Assembly: GCA_013398955.1 (NCBI GenBank)
Contig: VWPU01008482.1
Span: 62,001-126,000, forward strand
DNA from: Callaeas wilsoni
Taxonomy: Eukaryota > Chordata > Aves > Passeriformes > Callaeidae
Direction: 5' to 3'
DNA length: 64,000 nucleotides
Below, piece by piece: positions 23,501-35,800 of this stretch; the first letter of the stretch is position 1, and each line of letters starts with the position of its first letter. The notes under the pieces are model-generated. The model did no database searches, was not told the DNA's origin, and saw only the letters and a program-made list of their open reading frames with translations. Made by a program: the position numbers and the translations under genes.

Positions 23501-24903
23501 GATCTTTATAGAATAAGAGAGGGAGTTTCTGAGTATTGACCAGCCCCTCATGTAAGCCTCCAATAAACCCTGGAATTCCATCCTGCCTTCAGAAGAGGTG
23601 GAATTTCTTGAGCTGGTGCTGCAGGGCCCTGGGCTCCCAGCTGGGGACAGTGGCAGCCAGGACTGCCAGCCCAAACCCTGCCTCTCTCTGCTTCTCCGAG
23701 TTTGTGAATTTGCCAGTCACCTATTTTTATGCAATTTAATATCTTTTCCATAGCTTCATTTTCTCTCCTGTTATTAGAGAAGCAAAGGAAAAGCTCTCCT
23801 GGGCATGAATGAGGAGCTGTGTGATGGGTTGCAGTGGCTCCATCCAAACCATTGTGCTCTGTCTTGTGAATATCTATTTAATCAGCGGTTTTAAAAGAGC
23901 CGATTTGTGCTAAGTGATTTTTCTTTCTTAGACTGCAGCAAGAATCTCATCCTCTTGTGAAGATGCGGCACAGGCAGTCCAGCTATTCTGGGCTTCAATG
24001 GCTCCATTGAGCCGGGAAGAGGTTCAAGTAGCAGGGATCCTATTCAGATGATTATGGAGCTGCTGTGGGGAAGGAGCGCTGCAGGATGCTCTGCTGGGAT
24101 GAAGTACCAGGCTTTATTAACTCATCCATTCCACTCCAGTCAATCGGGAGCTGGGTTGTGTTTTCTACTCCACGGATTTGCTGTACTTTAGGAGTTAGGC
24201 CAGCTCTGGATGTCTTGGAAGCACCCAGGTTTCAGGCCTTGCTCCTGGAGGGAGCTTTGCTCCATCAGCCCGAGAAGAGCTGCCCTCAGCAGGTGTGCTT
24301 GAGGTGGCACTGCTGCCTCTCTGCCACCTCAGGACGGTCACAGGGGGACGAGGCCCACCAGCGTGTCCATGGTCATGTTCTCAGGCTGTCTCTGGCTTTT
24401 TCTTCCCCCTCATGAAAAGGGATTGGGGCTCACTGTGCTTTTGCTCACTTCAGGCATGAATTTATCCAGAATTTGGCGTTTGCGAGTGGCGAGTTAACAG
24501 CACACAGAGAAACGCTGATAGGTTTAGATTCAATCCCAGAGAACATCTCCTGCAGGAGCACAGCAAAAAGCCATCACGACTGCGTTGTGGCAGCAATAAG
24601 GCTTTCACCGAAGCAGGGTGAGCCCTGCGCAGCTTCCCAGGCTGGCACACGCTGCTCTGCCCCTGCCACCGAGCCCTGCACGGCCTCCCCTGCCCGAGTA
24701 CAGCAGCACCTGGCAGAAGGCAAAATCCCCCAACTGTTTGACACGAGGGTTTTGTTGCCCTCTCCTGCCGCCCAGCTTATCTCGTCTGCTCCTCACATGA
24801 TCGCCAGCAGGCCCTGGCTATCTGCGTGGCATTTGCTGTCCCCTGGTCAGATGTTCTGCTGGGTGACACCGGGGTATTAACAGAGAGTGTCACGTTGGAT
24901 TCT
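23501..24903. other. Intronic sequence, nothing recognised
   Basis: No gene or named repeat was identified. Confidence 0.4.
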
Positions 24904-25040
24904 GGCTGAGGGATATCAGGAGAATCCCGTTGTTTGCCTCCCACCCTGGCTGAGGGATATCAGGAGAATCCCGTTGTTTGCCTCCCACCCTGGCTGAGGG
25001 ATATCAGGAGAATCCCATTGTTTGTCTCCCACCCTGGCTG
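24904..25040. repeat. 44-bp tandem repeat, three copies
   Basis: CTGAGGGATATCAGGAGAAT begins each unit at 24906, 24950 and 24994, an exact 44-bp period. Copies one and two are identical, and the third has two substitutions by eye (CCCATTG and TTTGTCTCC). Confidence 0.95.
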
Positions 25041-25226
25041 TGGATGTTGATGGTTCCCAGCCGCTGCCGGGGCTGGCACTGATCGGCCTCTTGGCCAGCA
25101 GCCAGGAACAGCCCCACAGTGCCCAAAGGTTCCCTGGCCTGAGAGCCCGGGGCTGCCCCAGAAGGACAAAGGAGATGGATTCCTGCTGGAGCAGAGCAGC
25201 TGGAGGCAGGGTCACCCAGAGCTGTG

Positions 25227-25422
25227 ACACAGGGACACATCCAGGTGGGTCTGGAATATCTCCAGAGAGAAGCTCCATGACCCCCCTGGGCAGCTGTTGC
25301 AGTGCTCTGCCAGCCTCCGCGTAAAGCAGCTCTGCCCCATGTTCAGGTGGAACTTGTGCTTGAGTTTAAGGCCATGACTCCTTGTCCTGTGGCTGGGCAC
25401 CACTGAAAGGTCTGGCACCATC
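25227..25422 (-). mobile_element. CR1 LINE fragment, older subfamily
   Basis: GGTCTGGAATATCTCCAGAG, TCAGGTGGAACTTGTGCTTG, GACTCCTTGTCCTGTGGCTG and GGCACCACTGAAAGGTCTGG match the reverse complement of the CR1 3' region of an older, more diverged subfamily. The copy ends directly at the 30-bp minisatellite. Confidence 0.85.
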
Positions 25423-25430
25423 TATTCCAG

Positions 25431-25670
25431 CAGCTCCTCACTAATGCCAGGTGTTTCCAGCAGCTTCTCACTAATGCCAAGTGTTGTCACCAAATCCTCA
25501 CCAGTTTCAGATGTTTCCAGCAGCTCGTCACTAATGTCAGGTGTTTTCACCAAATCCTCATGAATTTCAGGTGTTTCCATCAGCTCCTCACTAATGTCAG
25601 GTGTTGTCACCAAATCCTCACCAGTTTCAGGTGTTTCCAGCATCTCCTCGCTGCTTTCAGGTGTTTTCTG
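25431..25670. repeat. 30-bp minisatellite, eight units
   Basis: Eight consecutive 30-bp units fill 240 bp. Two unit types partly alternate: CAGCTCCTCACTAATG-type and CAAATCCTCACCAGTTTCAG-type, hinting at a 60-bp higher-order unit. The period is a multiple of three, so a repetitive open frame appears on the minus strand, but nothing suggests that it is translated. Confidence 0.93.
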
Positions 25671-27340
25671 TCCTGTGCTCCATCAGTGAACTCAAACTCT
25701 TCCTCCCCCTGCAGTAACCCCTCAGTGCCTCCCGTCTGCAGTTTCACCACACCGAATGTTTCCACACTGTGAGTCAATATTTTTAAATGGATCAGTTTTG
25801 GACATCGATTACCTCTGCCCGCTCATTCTTCATTAGCTCAGGTCAAACCCTTTATCAATACCCTTAATCAATACCCTAAAACACCCAGGATGGCTCAATT
25901 CTTGTTAGCTCAGGAACGAAGCTTTAACTGCAATCAGACACAATGATTTTGTGCCAGGCCCACGCATTTGTGCTTATTCACACTGCAAACTTCACCTTCT
26001 GTGTAATTAAGCAGTAATTAATCATAGCAAGTGCTCTGCTCGTATTTATTCCAAATCTCCAAGTGGCTGTGGCTGCTTTGTTGCGTTGTTTGATGCTCCT
26101 GGACTTGATGGCTTGTTTAAGATTTTACTTTTGGGCTGATTTTGCTCAGTGCCCCCACATCTCTTATTTCCTTTGAAAAGCTTTATGGTTCGGAGGAAGT
26201 GACTCCAAAACAGTGATTCCCGCAAATGATTTTCAACTTGAAACAGCGCTTCTGAGGGATCATTAATTAAGGAAGATCAAAATGAGCCCTGGAGCAGGTA
26301 TGGACAAGATTTGCAGGTCTAGGGAACATTAACAGTATTATTAAATGATATTTTGGGTGCCAGCAGTGCTCTATCTGCTTTCACATCAGCAAAATCATCC
26401 CTTCCCGAGAGGTTTTGAGAAGGAGCTGGTGGAGGTGGAGTGTGAGGAGGTTGCAGGAGCTTTTTCCATGATCACCTGAGGTAGGGCTTGAGCAAGGAGA
26501 TGATCTGGCAGGGAGAAGACGGGGACTGCTGCAAGCACAGACGTGTTCTGGAGGAGTCACAGGGTGGTTGGGAAGCTGGGCGGAGAGTAAGGAGCAAACG
26601 GGGTGTTTGAGCTCCAGGGATGGAGCAGAGATTCCTGCACTGTGCGTGGGAGAGTGGGAGAACTGCGGTGAGAATGGCGATCCAGGCCCCCAGCAGGGCT
26701 TGGAAGATTTGCTTTGGATGGAGGAGCTGGAAGGATGCTGGGAAGGTTCAGGGCAATGAAAGCAGTTAATGGATGTTGTGTGTATGAGGTGGTGGCGTTC
26801 CCTGCTTCCTGCAGTGCTCCCTGGCTGTCAGTCCTGCAAGGATCGATACCCTGAGCACACCTGCACAATCCATGGCTTTGGATTTGCCGCCTGACCCCGC
26901 CATTTGGCACAAACCACCTGAAATGTGCTGCAGGATTTTTGCCCTGCCTGGATTTTTGGGCTCACAGTCACTCCTTTAGAAGGTTTTGTTGTTGCTGCTC
27001 ACCACCTCTGACTTCTCTCTGCACTGGAGAAGCTTTTCCTTCTGCTACATCCAGTTTGCTGTCCTGAGCGATTAAAGCTCATTGCAGATCGTGTGATTTA
27101 ATAGCAGAAAATGGAAATCTGGGCTTTAGCTTGACCCTCGTTTCCTCCCTTTCGTTTTGCAGCTGCCCGGGGAGGAGGGGAGGCAGTGTGGGCAGGCAGA
27201 GCTGTGTCCCTGCCGCCTCCTGCTGAGGGGTCCCTTCCACCTCACTGGCTCAGGAAAAATGCAAATGTATGGAAATACTGTCTGGGCTGGCAGGCTTTGT
27301 ATTCCCTGGCTCTGCCTTCGCCGAGCTGGGCTGGGCGTTT
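25671..27340. other. Intronic sequence, nothing recognised
   Basis: Largely AT-balanced DNA without a recognisable gene or repeat. Confidence 0.4.
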
Positions 27341-27682
27341 CACGGAATCATGGAATCGTGGAACGGTTTGCATTGGAAGGGATCTTAAAGCTCATCTTGT
27401 TCCTGCCATGGCAGGGACACCTTCCACTGTCCCAGGCTGCTCCAAGCCCCGTCCAGCCTGGCCTTGGGCACTGCCAGGGATCCAGGGGCAGCCACAGCAA
27501 ATCTGGGCACCTCAACCCTCCCAGGGAACAATTCCTTCCCAATATCCCATCTCTCCCTGGCCGCCAGCAGTGGGAAGCCATTCCCTGTGTCCTGTCCCTC
27601 CATGCCTTGTCCTCAGTCCCTCTCCAGCTCTCCTGGAGTCCCTTTAGGCCCTGGAAGGGGCTCTGAGCTCTCCCTGGAGCAA
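27341..27682 (-). mobile_element. CR1 LINE 3' portion
   Basis: It starts CACGGAATCATGGAATCGTG and carries ATGGCAGGGACACCTTCCAC, CAGGGATCCAGGGGCAGCCA, TTCCCTGTGTCCTGTCCCTC and GGAGTCCCTTTAGGCCCTGG. Confidence 0.93.
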
Positions 27683-29696
27683 TGTTTCGTGAATTACACT
27701 ATTAATCCCACCAGGAATAACATCAAGTTGGTGTTTACCCCCACCACTCCCACGGGAAAGCTGTTCACTGCTCTGTCTGCTCTCGAGGCACAGATTTCCC
27801 TCTGATTTCCAACCTCAGTTTATTCCTGTCCATTTTATCCCCTCTCGTTTTTACACCAGCGTTGTCCTTGAGCACAAAGATCCCGTTTCCTTTGGTGGCC
27901 TTTGCCCCTGGCACTCGTGACACCCCTCTGTGGGGGAGCAGCAGGTGCCATTCCCAACCATTCCTGTGGTCCGTGTGCCAAACCCCTCGGACTCGAACAC
28001 TTCGTGCCAAAGGGCCAGGATTTTCCATCCTTAGTATTTTCCCCTCAAATAGCACCAGGTGGCAGATGCTCAGGATTTGGATGAGGCGACTTTCGCATTG
28101 ACTTTCTGCTGGCCCTGAAATGATCAATGAGAGCTATAAAAAAGATTGCCCTTGGAATCACATCCATGGGCTCTGACATTTGCTATCGCAGCGTCCTTTC
28201 CCATGGATAGAAAAGATGGAGGGTGCAGGCATTTGAGAGATGTGAAGCAAGGAAAATTTTGCTGAAATGTACCCAACTGGATTAATTATTGTTAAAGGCC
28301 GCGTCTCCAAAGGATTTAACGATCTGAATACCATCTTAGGACATTCACTGTCTTTTTACTGACAGGCTCCACGGATCCCAATTATGGAGATAAATCCAAA
28401 AACCAGGTCAAATAATTATTCCATGAATCAAGTGGAAAAGCTGGATGCATTTCCGAGCACAGCAGCTTTCCACACACCCACTGCTGGACTTTTGGATACT
28501 ATGGAAGGGCTGGGGGGATTTAAAACATTAGTGCAGGAAATGTGTAAATCTTCTGCCTCAAAGGCTGCCTGTTCAGCTGAGGTGGAATGGAAACTCTGCG
28601 GTGTCTGTAAGTTGTTACCGCGGTTGTCGCTTTGTTCCTGTCTCCAGCGTGGCTGACAGCAGATGAGAGGAGCTCTGTGAAGTGGGGCTGGACAGAACGA
28701 AGCAGCTCAGAGCTTCCCCTCTGCATGGAAAGGCAAAAGTGCCTCTGGAGTCATGCCAGGAGATCCTCTGTATAAGGGCAGGATGGGATAAAGCCTGGCT
28801 CTGGCCAGCAGTCTCCTGATGCTCCGGCTCCGGGCGGATCCGGGAATGCTTTCCTGTGTGTTGGAAGCAGAGGTCATTTGTGGATGGGGCCCTTGAGACC
28901 CCTGCTGAAGGCTTGGCTTTGCCGTCAGTGCTCTGGGAAGGGAGTTAAGTGCAGATTGCACTTAAGAGGGGTAGGAGATACTTGAAGATGCATCAATAAA
29001 AGATGGAATATAGGACTGGAATTCCCCTTCTGTTGCCGGTAATATCCCAGCAGGGAAAAGGCAGGGCTGGACCCTGTGTTCCCACTTGCTGGGTGGAATT
29101 ATCCCCCCGAGCTGGTTCTGGGCAGGGATCCAAGCTTGTCCAGAGGCAGAAGGGCTGGAAGGTGTCCTGGAGCCCCACCAGAAGGCACCAGTGTCCCTGT
29201 CACACGAGCCAGACGCGGGCAGCCTCCTCCATGGGAGGCAACATCTGTGTGCTGTGGATTGGGAGAGACAGTCTGAGAAATGCTGCAGGGCTTGGCTGGA
29301 GCTGGGAAAGATGGGAAAGCTGGAAAGCTCATCTTGACACTGAACAGAGCAGAGCAGCCAGGCCAGGCTGGGATAAATGCTGCCCTGTAGCTGGAATGGA
29401 AACATCTGTGCCCTGGGACAGCAGCGGTTCACAGAGCAGGTGCTGCCAGAATCCAGTGTCTGGAGCACCGTGCTGTCCCCGTGCCACCTGTCCCACTGGC
29501 CACAAGCCATTCCAGCACTTTCCAGCAGGGCAGAGTGGCAGTTTTCCCCCTGGGGGACCCAGCTGGGTTCTTCGTGCAGCAAAAGCACGGCTCATGTGCT
29601 GGAGGTTGGTCCTGGTGAGCTGTGGGTGGGTGGAGGGTGCTGGGCAGAAACCCCTGGAGGGCGAGGAGAGCTGTCAGTGCTGCACCAGGAGGGGCA
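27683..29696. other. Intronic sequence, nothing recognised
   Basis: No exon, RNA gene or clearly named repeat was identified. Confidence 0.4.
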
Positions 29697-29873
29697 TCAC
29701 AGAATCCTGGGGTGCTCTGGATTGGGAGGGACCTTAAAGCTCATCTCACTCCACCCATGCCATGGCAGGGACACCTCCCACTGTGCCGGGTTGTTCCAAG
29801 CCCCATCCAACCTGGCCTTGGGCACTTCCAGGGATCCAGGGGCAGCCTCAGCTGCTCTGGGCACCCTGTGCCA
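29697..29873 (-). mobile_element. CR1 LINE 3'-end fragment
   Basis: CACAGAATCCTGGGGTGCTC, GGGAGGGACCTTAAAGCTCA, ATGGCAGGGACACCTCCCAC and GATCCAGGGGCAGCCTCAGC are present. Confidence 0.92.
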
Positions 29874-30626
29874 GTTATACCTCGTTATGCCTTAGCTGGG
29901 TAGGAAGGGAAGCAACTGCTCCATCAGTTGTTAACTGGAATATCTTCAGGAGGAAAAAGCCCTTAGGAAATGGCATTGCTGCCCATGTTGGGAATGATCA
30001 CTCTCACATCCATATGTCTTTCCAAGCTCTGGAAGTAAAAATAGAGGTGGGGTGTTTGCTATGTTTGACTGTGCCTTGTATTTTCCAGAGATTAACGGCA
30101 GTGAACCATTGGAAGAGAATAAAATAGCCCAGGATGTACATTTGGAAAAGTGACAACTGGAATTTTGCACTCAGGTTTCCTTCTCCGGGGGACTTAAACA
30201 ACCCCATGATGTTCACTTGTTACAGGATAATGTCGAGCTGCTTATCTGTAGTAAACATGAAAAGGATTAAATTCTTTGGAACCCTTCATGCTAAGAGAGG
30301 ATCCAAGCTCATTTTTACCTCCCGCTGTACTTTTCCAGCCATCTCCTGGTGGCTGCTCCAGCCCGGCACAGCGCTGGATGCAATCCCTGACATTGGCTGT
30401 GCAAACCAGGAGCCTCCCCAGGGTGCTGCTGAAGAGTTCTGAGAGCTGGGAGGGCTCTGGAGACTCATTTGTATCTTGGGGCTCTGCTGAAGGTGGATTT
30501 GGGTTGCAGAGGGAGCAGCAGCAGCTCTCAGGTTTGTTTTGGGCTCCAGGTGTGAGCAGGGCAGGTGCTCTGGTTATTCTGCCTGTGTCGTACCCGTTGA
30601 GCAGGAGAACAGCAAGGGAGTGAGTT
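29874..30626. other. Intronic sequence, nothing recognised
   Basis: No gene or named repeat was identified. Confidence 0.4.
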
Positions 30627-30750
30627 AAAGTCACAGGATGGTTTGGATTGAAAGGGACCTCAAAGTCCATCCAGTGCCACCCCCTGCCAAGGGCAGGGAC
30701 ACCTCCCACCAGCCCAGTCTGCTCCAAGCCCAGTCCGACCTGGCCTTGAA
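30627..30750 (-). mobile_element. CR1 LINE 3'-end fragment (short)
   Basis: CACAGGATGGTTTGGATTGA, AGGGACCTCAAAGTCCATCC, GGGCAGGGACACCTCCCACC and CGACCTGGCCTTGAACTTC are present. Confidence 0.9.
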
Positions 30751-30976
30751 CTTCTTTATTCAGAGATTACAAAGTCAAGTAAACACATATTTTTGCTTTT
30801 GGATACATGCAGAGGCTTAATGATGTGTTTAGCAGCAGCTGACAGTGTCTGTTACAAACACTTCAGTCAGTGCTGCTGGGTTCCTGTGCCAGGCAGCTGT
30901 GACAGCGCTGGGAGGGGCTGCAGGGGGCTGCTGGCTCCGCGTGGGGACACTGAGTCCTGGAGATTGCAGGGTCCTG

Positions 30977-31490
30977 GAGCCACAGACCGGTTTGGGTTGG
31001 ATGGGACCTTAAAAATCCTCCCATTCCACCCCCTGCCATGGCAGGGACACCTCCCACTGTCCCAGGCTGCGCCAAGCCCCGTCCAGCCTGGCCTTGGGCA
31101 CTGCGAGGGATCCAGGGGCAGCCACAGCCAATCTGGGCACCCTGTGCCAGGGCCTCCCCACCCCTCCCAGGGAACAATTCCTTCCCAATATCCCATCCAT
31201 CCCTGCCCTCTGGCAGTGGGAAGCCATTCCCTGTGTCCTGTCCCTCCAGCCCTTGTCCCCAGTCCCTCTGCAGCTCTCCTGGAGCCCCTTTAGGCCCTGG
31301 CAGGGGCTCTGAGCTCTCCCTGGATCCTTCTCCAGGTGAGCACCCCCAGCTCTCCCAGGCTGGCTCCAGAGCAGAGGGGCTCCAGCCCTGGAGCAGCTCC
31401 GGGCCCACCTCTAGACTCTCTCCAGCAGCTCCACATCCTCCTGATGTTTGGTCCCAGAACTGGAGCCAGCTCTGCAGGTGGGACCCCCCC
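30977..31490 (-). mobile_element. CR1 LINE 3' portion, about 510 bp
   Basis: Beginning CCACAGACCGGTTTGGGTTG, it runs through ATGGCAGGGACACCTCCCAC, GGAAGCCATTCCCTGTGTCC, GGAGCCCCTTTAGGCCCTGG and CTCTCTCCAGCAGCTCCACA to GAACTGGAGCCAGCTCTGC. It is one of the longest minus-strand copies. Confidence 0.93.
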
Positions 31491-32334
31491 ATGGATCAAA
31501 AAGTGAGGAGCCACACCAGGGACAAACCCAGGAGAGGGATTTGAGCTTTTAAGCGGTTCCTGAGAGCAAGAATGTTTTCCCTAAGTGGGAGAAGGTCAGG
31601 AGGGGAAGAAGGTGACTAAAAGCTGTGGAGCTGTGAGCTGTCACCCTGGGGAGACCTGCGCCCGTGCCAGGGCTGTGCTCAGCTCCGTGTGTCCCATCCT
31701 GGGCCGTTAAGTGCTGATGGTTTCACGCACAGGCCCTTCCACGTGGAAGATTATTTAGGAAAAGCAGCAAGCTGTTCTGATAATGGGGAACAGGTGCACA
31801 GCATCAGAGAGCAGCCAGGCAGTGGAAGGAACAGCATTTTTCCTTGCTTATGATTTTAAGAATCCTGAGGGATGTCTTGGTGAGATTCACGAATCTCAGG
31901 AAGGATCTTTATAATTAACAAAGTCTTCCCAAACCTCTGGAAATATTTTGGAAACATATTTGGTATCATAAAGGTGGTGCTGTAGTTAGGAGATGGGGAG
32001 TAATGTCCTCAGGAATGACTCTGTGAAGGCAAAGCAGATGGTGAACTTTCTTGGAGATTCAGTGCTGTCATCCTCGGGAAAAGTGTAAATTCCCAACATA
32101 AACAAAAGTTCCCGAGCCTGCCTGGTCTGCTGGGCTGAAATGTGTTTGTGTTTCATACTCCAGAGCAAACCGTGGGGCTGCTCAGCTCTCATGGAAACCA
32201 CTTGACTGGCAGTGACTATTCAGATGACTCTGAATTACATCCAAATCGTGGCGCATTCCTGTTTTTCAGTCTTTTTGCCAAATTTTGCCACGTTCCAAGA
32301 CTACTGGTGGGCAATGCTAATCCAGGAACATCAG
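31491..32334. other. Intronic sequence, nothing recognised
   Basis: No gene or named repeat was identified. Confidence 0.4.
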
Positions 32335-32712
32335 TTCCTGATGCTGGTGAAGGGTCTGGAGTGGAAATACGAGGAACAGCTGAGGACACTTGGCTTGTTC
32401 ATCCTGGAGGAGACTGAGGGGAGACTCATCAGGGTCTGCAGCCCCTCCCGAGGGGCAGGCACTGATTTATTCTCCCTGTGACCAGGAACAGGATCCCAGG
32501 GAACGGCTGGAGCTGTGTCAGGAGCGGTTGAGGTTGGACATCAGGGAAAGGCTCTTCCCCTCGAGGGTGCTGGGCAGTGCCCAGGCTCCCCAGGGAAGGG
32601 GCACGGCCCCGAGGCCGCCAGAGCTCAGGGAGCGTTCGGGCACCGCTCCCAGGGGTGCCCAGGGTGGGATTGCTGGGGTGTCAGTGCAGGGCCAGCAGCT
32701 GGATCGATGATC
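32335..32712 (+). mobile_element. CR1 LINE portion spanning the end of the RT ORF
   Basis: CTGGTGAAGGGTCTGGAGTG, then CTGAGGACACTTGGCTTGTT and GAGACTCATCAGGGTCTGCA, correspond to the C-terminal RT codons of CR1. GGTTGAGGTTGGACATCAGG and a diverged 3' UTR follow. The copy is much decayed. Confidence 0.7.
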
Positions 32713-33135
32713 CTGTGAGTCGCTGCCAGCTCAGGCTATCTCTGATCCTGTAGTTGTTCCAGTAACGCTGCAGCATTTGAGCGGTTGGGGGTTGCTGTTA
32801 CGAATTCTCTTTGTTTGCAGAGTGACTCACGAAGCCTCGCTGTGTTTTACAATGATTTCTCCTGGCTCGCCGTTGTCTGCTCATTACCGTGGCTCAGGCG
32901 CAGCCTTGCACAGGTCCAGGGCCGGTGCCCGCTCGCGGCTAACTCCTGCCACCTGCTGTCTCCTTCCTCCTTCCTCGCTTCCCTAAGATCCTGGCTTGTT
33001 TCGGGATGCAGCGGGATAAAGGACCTGAGCGTCTCTGTGCAGCCCCCGCTCCTCCCTCTGCCCACCCTGCACCTCCCCCGCTCCACCATCCCACCGGGCA
33101 TCCCAGAGCGCCGGCGTGTGGAGTCTCTGGGGAGT
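32713..33135. other. Intronic sequence, nothing recognised
   Basis: No gene is recognised; the stretch leads into the 31-bp minisatellite. Confidence 0.4.
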
Positions 33136-33352
33136 AAATCCAGGGAAAGGCCACCTTCCTCCCCAGAAATCCAGGGAAAGGCCACCTTCCTTCCCAGAAA
33201 TCCAGGGAAAGGCCACCTTCCTCCCCAGAAATCCAGGGAAAGGCCACCTTCCTCCCCAGAAATCCAGGGAAAGGCCACCTTCCTCCCCAGGAATCCAGGG
33301 AAAGGCCACCTTCCTCCCCAGGAATCCAGGGAAAGGCCACCTTCCTCCCCAG
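33136..33352. repeat. 31-bp minisatellite, seven units
   Basis: Units start with AAATCCAGGGAAAGGCCACC or GGAATCCAGGG at 33136, 33167, 33198, 33229, 33260, 33291 and 33322. They are nearly identical, differing at one or two sites (CTTCC for CCTCC, GG for AA). The unit lacks stop codons in several frames, and because 31 is not a multiple of three the frames cycle, which produces long spurious open frames on both strands. Confidence 0.96.
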
Positions 33353-33404
33353 CTCTGCACTGCTGAGAGACAGGACTGGCTGGGCTAAGGCCCATCCCAT
33401 GTGG

Positions 33405-33560
33405 CTCGTGGAATCTCTAAGTTTGGAAAAGATCTCTGAAATTTTCAAATCCCAAACTGACCATGTTGCCAAGTGCCACATTTGCACGGCTTTTAAATCC
33501 TTCCGAGAATGGAGACTCCACCACCGTCCCGGGCAGCTCCTCCAGTGCTGCTGCCGCCTT
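33405..33560 (-). mobile_element. CR1 LINE 3'-end fragment
   Basis: CTCTAAGTTTGGAAAAGATC, CCAAGTGCCACATTTGCACG and GAATGGAGACTCCACCACCG match the subfamily at 12015 and 21459. Confidence 0.8.
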
Positions 33561-35550
33561 TCCTGCTGTGCCGCCTGTTTGGCTCCGGCAGGGTTCAGTT
33601 CTCTGGAATCACTTGATGGCCTCCAGACACGTGGTCACCCCCGAGCGTGTCCCAGCACTGGGAAATGTTGGTAAATAGCTCTGATAACACAGGTTGGAGG
33701 CAGGCAGGGAATGCTGGCAGCTCCCACATGTCCTAGAGAGAGCTCCTACGGAGAAAGGGATTTCTGAAGGATTTATAGGGACCTTAGATATCAAATTTCT
33801 GGCCCACATGTTTAGATAACACAGTTTATATCACAAATGGGGTGTCTCGCTGTGAGTGCTGTTGCCTGAAGATGAACTGCAAAGGAAATTTTGGGGCTTT
33901 GTACTCTGCCATCCTTATTTTAAACCAGGAAAATGCAGCTTTTTTTCCACTTGGATGAAGCCTGTGGGGTGTGCAAACTTTGGAGAGTACCCATCACAGT
34001 CTGTGCAGTGTTCCGAACACGGCGATGAAGTTTTTCCAGCAGAGCTCAGCAGTTAACTTCCAGTAAAAAAATTAGTGGGAAATGCAGCTCTGAGAGGGCA
34101 ACTTTACAATCCAACTGCAATTCTTACCAATTCCAGCAAGTGTTTGTTTGGGGGATATTTTTGGCATTAGGACACAGTTCCAGGTGGGTGTTGTGCAAAC
34201 CAAGAGCAACTGGTGACAAACACAAGGTTAAGCTCTTGCTCTGTGTATCTCAGGTCACATTTTCCTAACGTTGGATCATCCAAGGGGAATATTTCCCCAT
34301 ATTCCGCTTCTTGTAACTATTAAAAAGCCATGACAGCAGAGTTATTTGAGGATCTTGCTCACAGGCTGTACCTCTGGGAGTGCCTATTCACTCCTGGCAG
34401 AGGTAGCTCCAAACTCTGGGATCCGTCAGTTTTTGGGGAATTTTCTGTTAACTTCTGGCTGAGCACATGGGTGGCTGAGTGCTGGATCAAGGCCAAGGAA
34501 AAAGAGCTTGAGGAGCACTGGTGTGACTGCACGTTGAACTTGAGGAAAGGAATAAAAGCACTTTTCAGTTGGATTAGCCACGTGATCCGTACGGCAGCAT
34601 TCCAGGTGCTGGAACAGGGAACATGGGAAGCGGGCAGCCAGGAGCTGGAGCCGCCACAGCATTCCCAGCTGGGCATTGGCTGTGCCAGGCTTCTCACTAA
34701 GGCAGCCTGAATGCGTCCAGCTCATCCCAGTGCTGTAGAAATCTGGAAAACTTGCAGGATTCAGGCAAGTTCAGGCGTTAATACTTGATGTGCTCCTCCT
34801 GCCGCAGTTAAAGCACTCTGCAGAGAGGAGGCAGAGCTGGGGTCCTCCCTGCCACTGTGCTCAGGGAATTCTTGGGATTAAAGAGTGGAGGGATGGAGAA
34901 AGGCATGGCAGGGGCCACAGCCTGGTGTCCTGGTGGGACAGCATCAGGCGTGGGGAGAGGCACTGGAGCAAGCACTCAGCTCCGACTGCAGGGAGACAAA
35001 ACCTGACTTCCAAAGGCGAGGAAGTTCCTCCTGAGCATGGCCGTACCTCACTTGGCTTCGCTGGGCCACGGTCACACAGCTGGTGTTTCTATCAGGCCCA
35101 AGTGCCCAGGCAGAGGAGGCCAACCTGCTCGTTTTCAGCGTTTACGAGGGGTGTCACTTGCTGGAGTGGCCAGGGTGACTTCAGCCACAGGTTGCAGCAG
35201 CCAAGTTACGAAACCACAAATGTAAAATGGAAAAGTTGACAGAAAGTTTAGTGCTTTTCTTCTAAGTTTTTAAACAGCTCTTCATTTTGCAGCCCAGCTG
35301 TTTAAAATTCACTGAACTGATACCTTGAATGGCTAGAACATGGTTTGGGCATCCAGCTCCCACAGCTCACCAATCTTGCAGGATTTCCAAAGTTTGGCTC
35401 CAGAGCAGATGGGGACAGGGCTGGGCTGGAGGATGGTGTCACGTTGTGGTGTCCTTAGTCCCTGTTGTGCTTGTAAGATTTGGAGTGAGGTTTGGCAAAC
35501 TGAACCCCCGGGCTTGTGCAAAAGGCCTTGAGGGTGGAGTGGGATGTTTA
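33561..35550. other. Intronic sequence, nothing recognised
   Basis: Mixed DNA without a recognisable exon, RNA gene or named repeat. Confidence 0.4.
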
Positions 35551-35800
35551 GAGTCACGGAATCCTGGAATGGTCTGGGTTCGGAGGGACCTTAAAGCCCA
35601 TCCCATTCCATCCCCTGCCATGGGCAGGGACACCTTCCACAGTCCCAGGGTGCTCCAAGCCCATCCAGCCTGGCCTTGGGCACTCCCAGGGATGGGGCAG
35701 CCACAGCTTCTCTGGGTAACCTGTGCCAGGGCCTCACCGCCCTCACAGGGAAGAATTTCCGTCATCTCTAATCTAACCCTGCCCTCTTCAGCTGCCGCGT
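35551..35800 (-). mobile_element. CR1 LINE 3'-end fragment
   Basis: CACGGAATCCTGGAATGGTC, GGAGGGACCTTAAAGCCCAT, GGGCAGGGACACCTTCCACA and ATCTCTAATCTAACCCTGCC are present. It ends about 265 bp before the first PDE4B exon seen. Confidence 0.92.

Noticed and set aside
32785..33395. Proline- and glycine-rich open frames on both strands
   Set aside because: They are produced by the stop-free 31-bp minisatellite.
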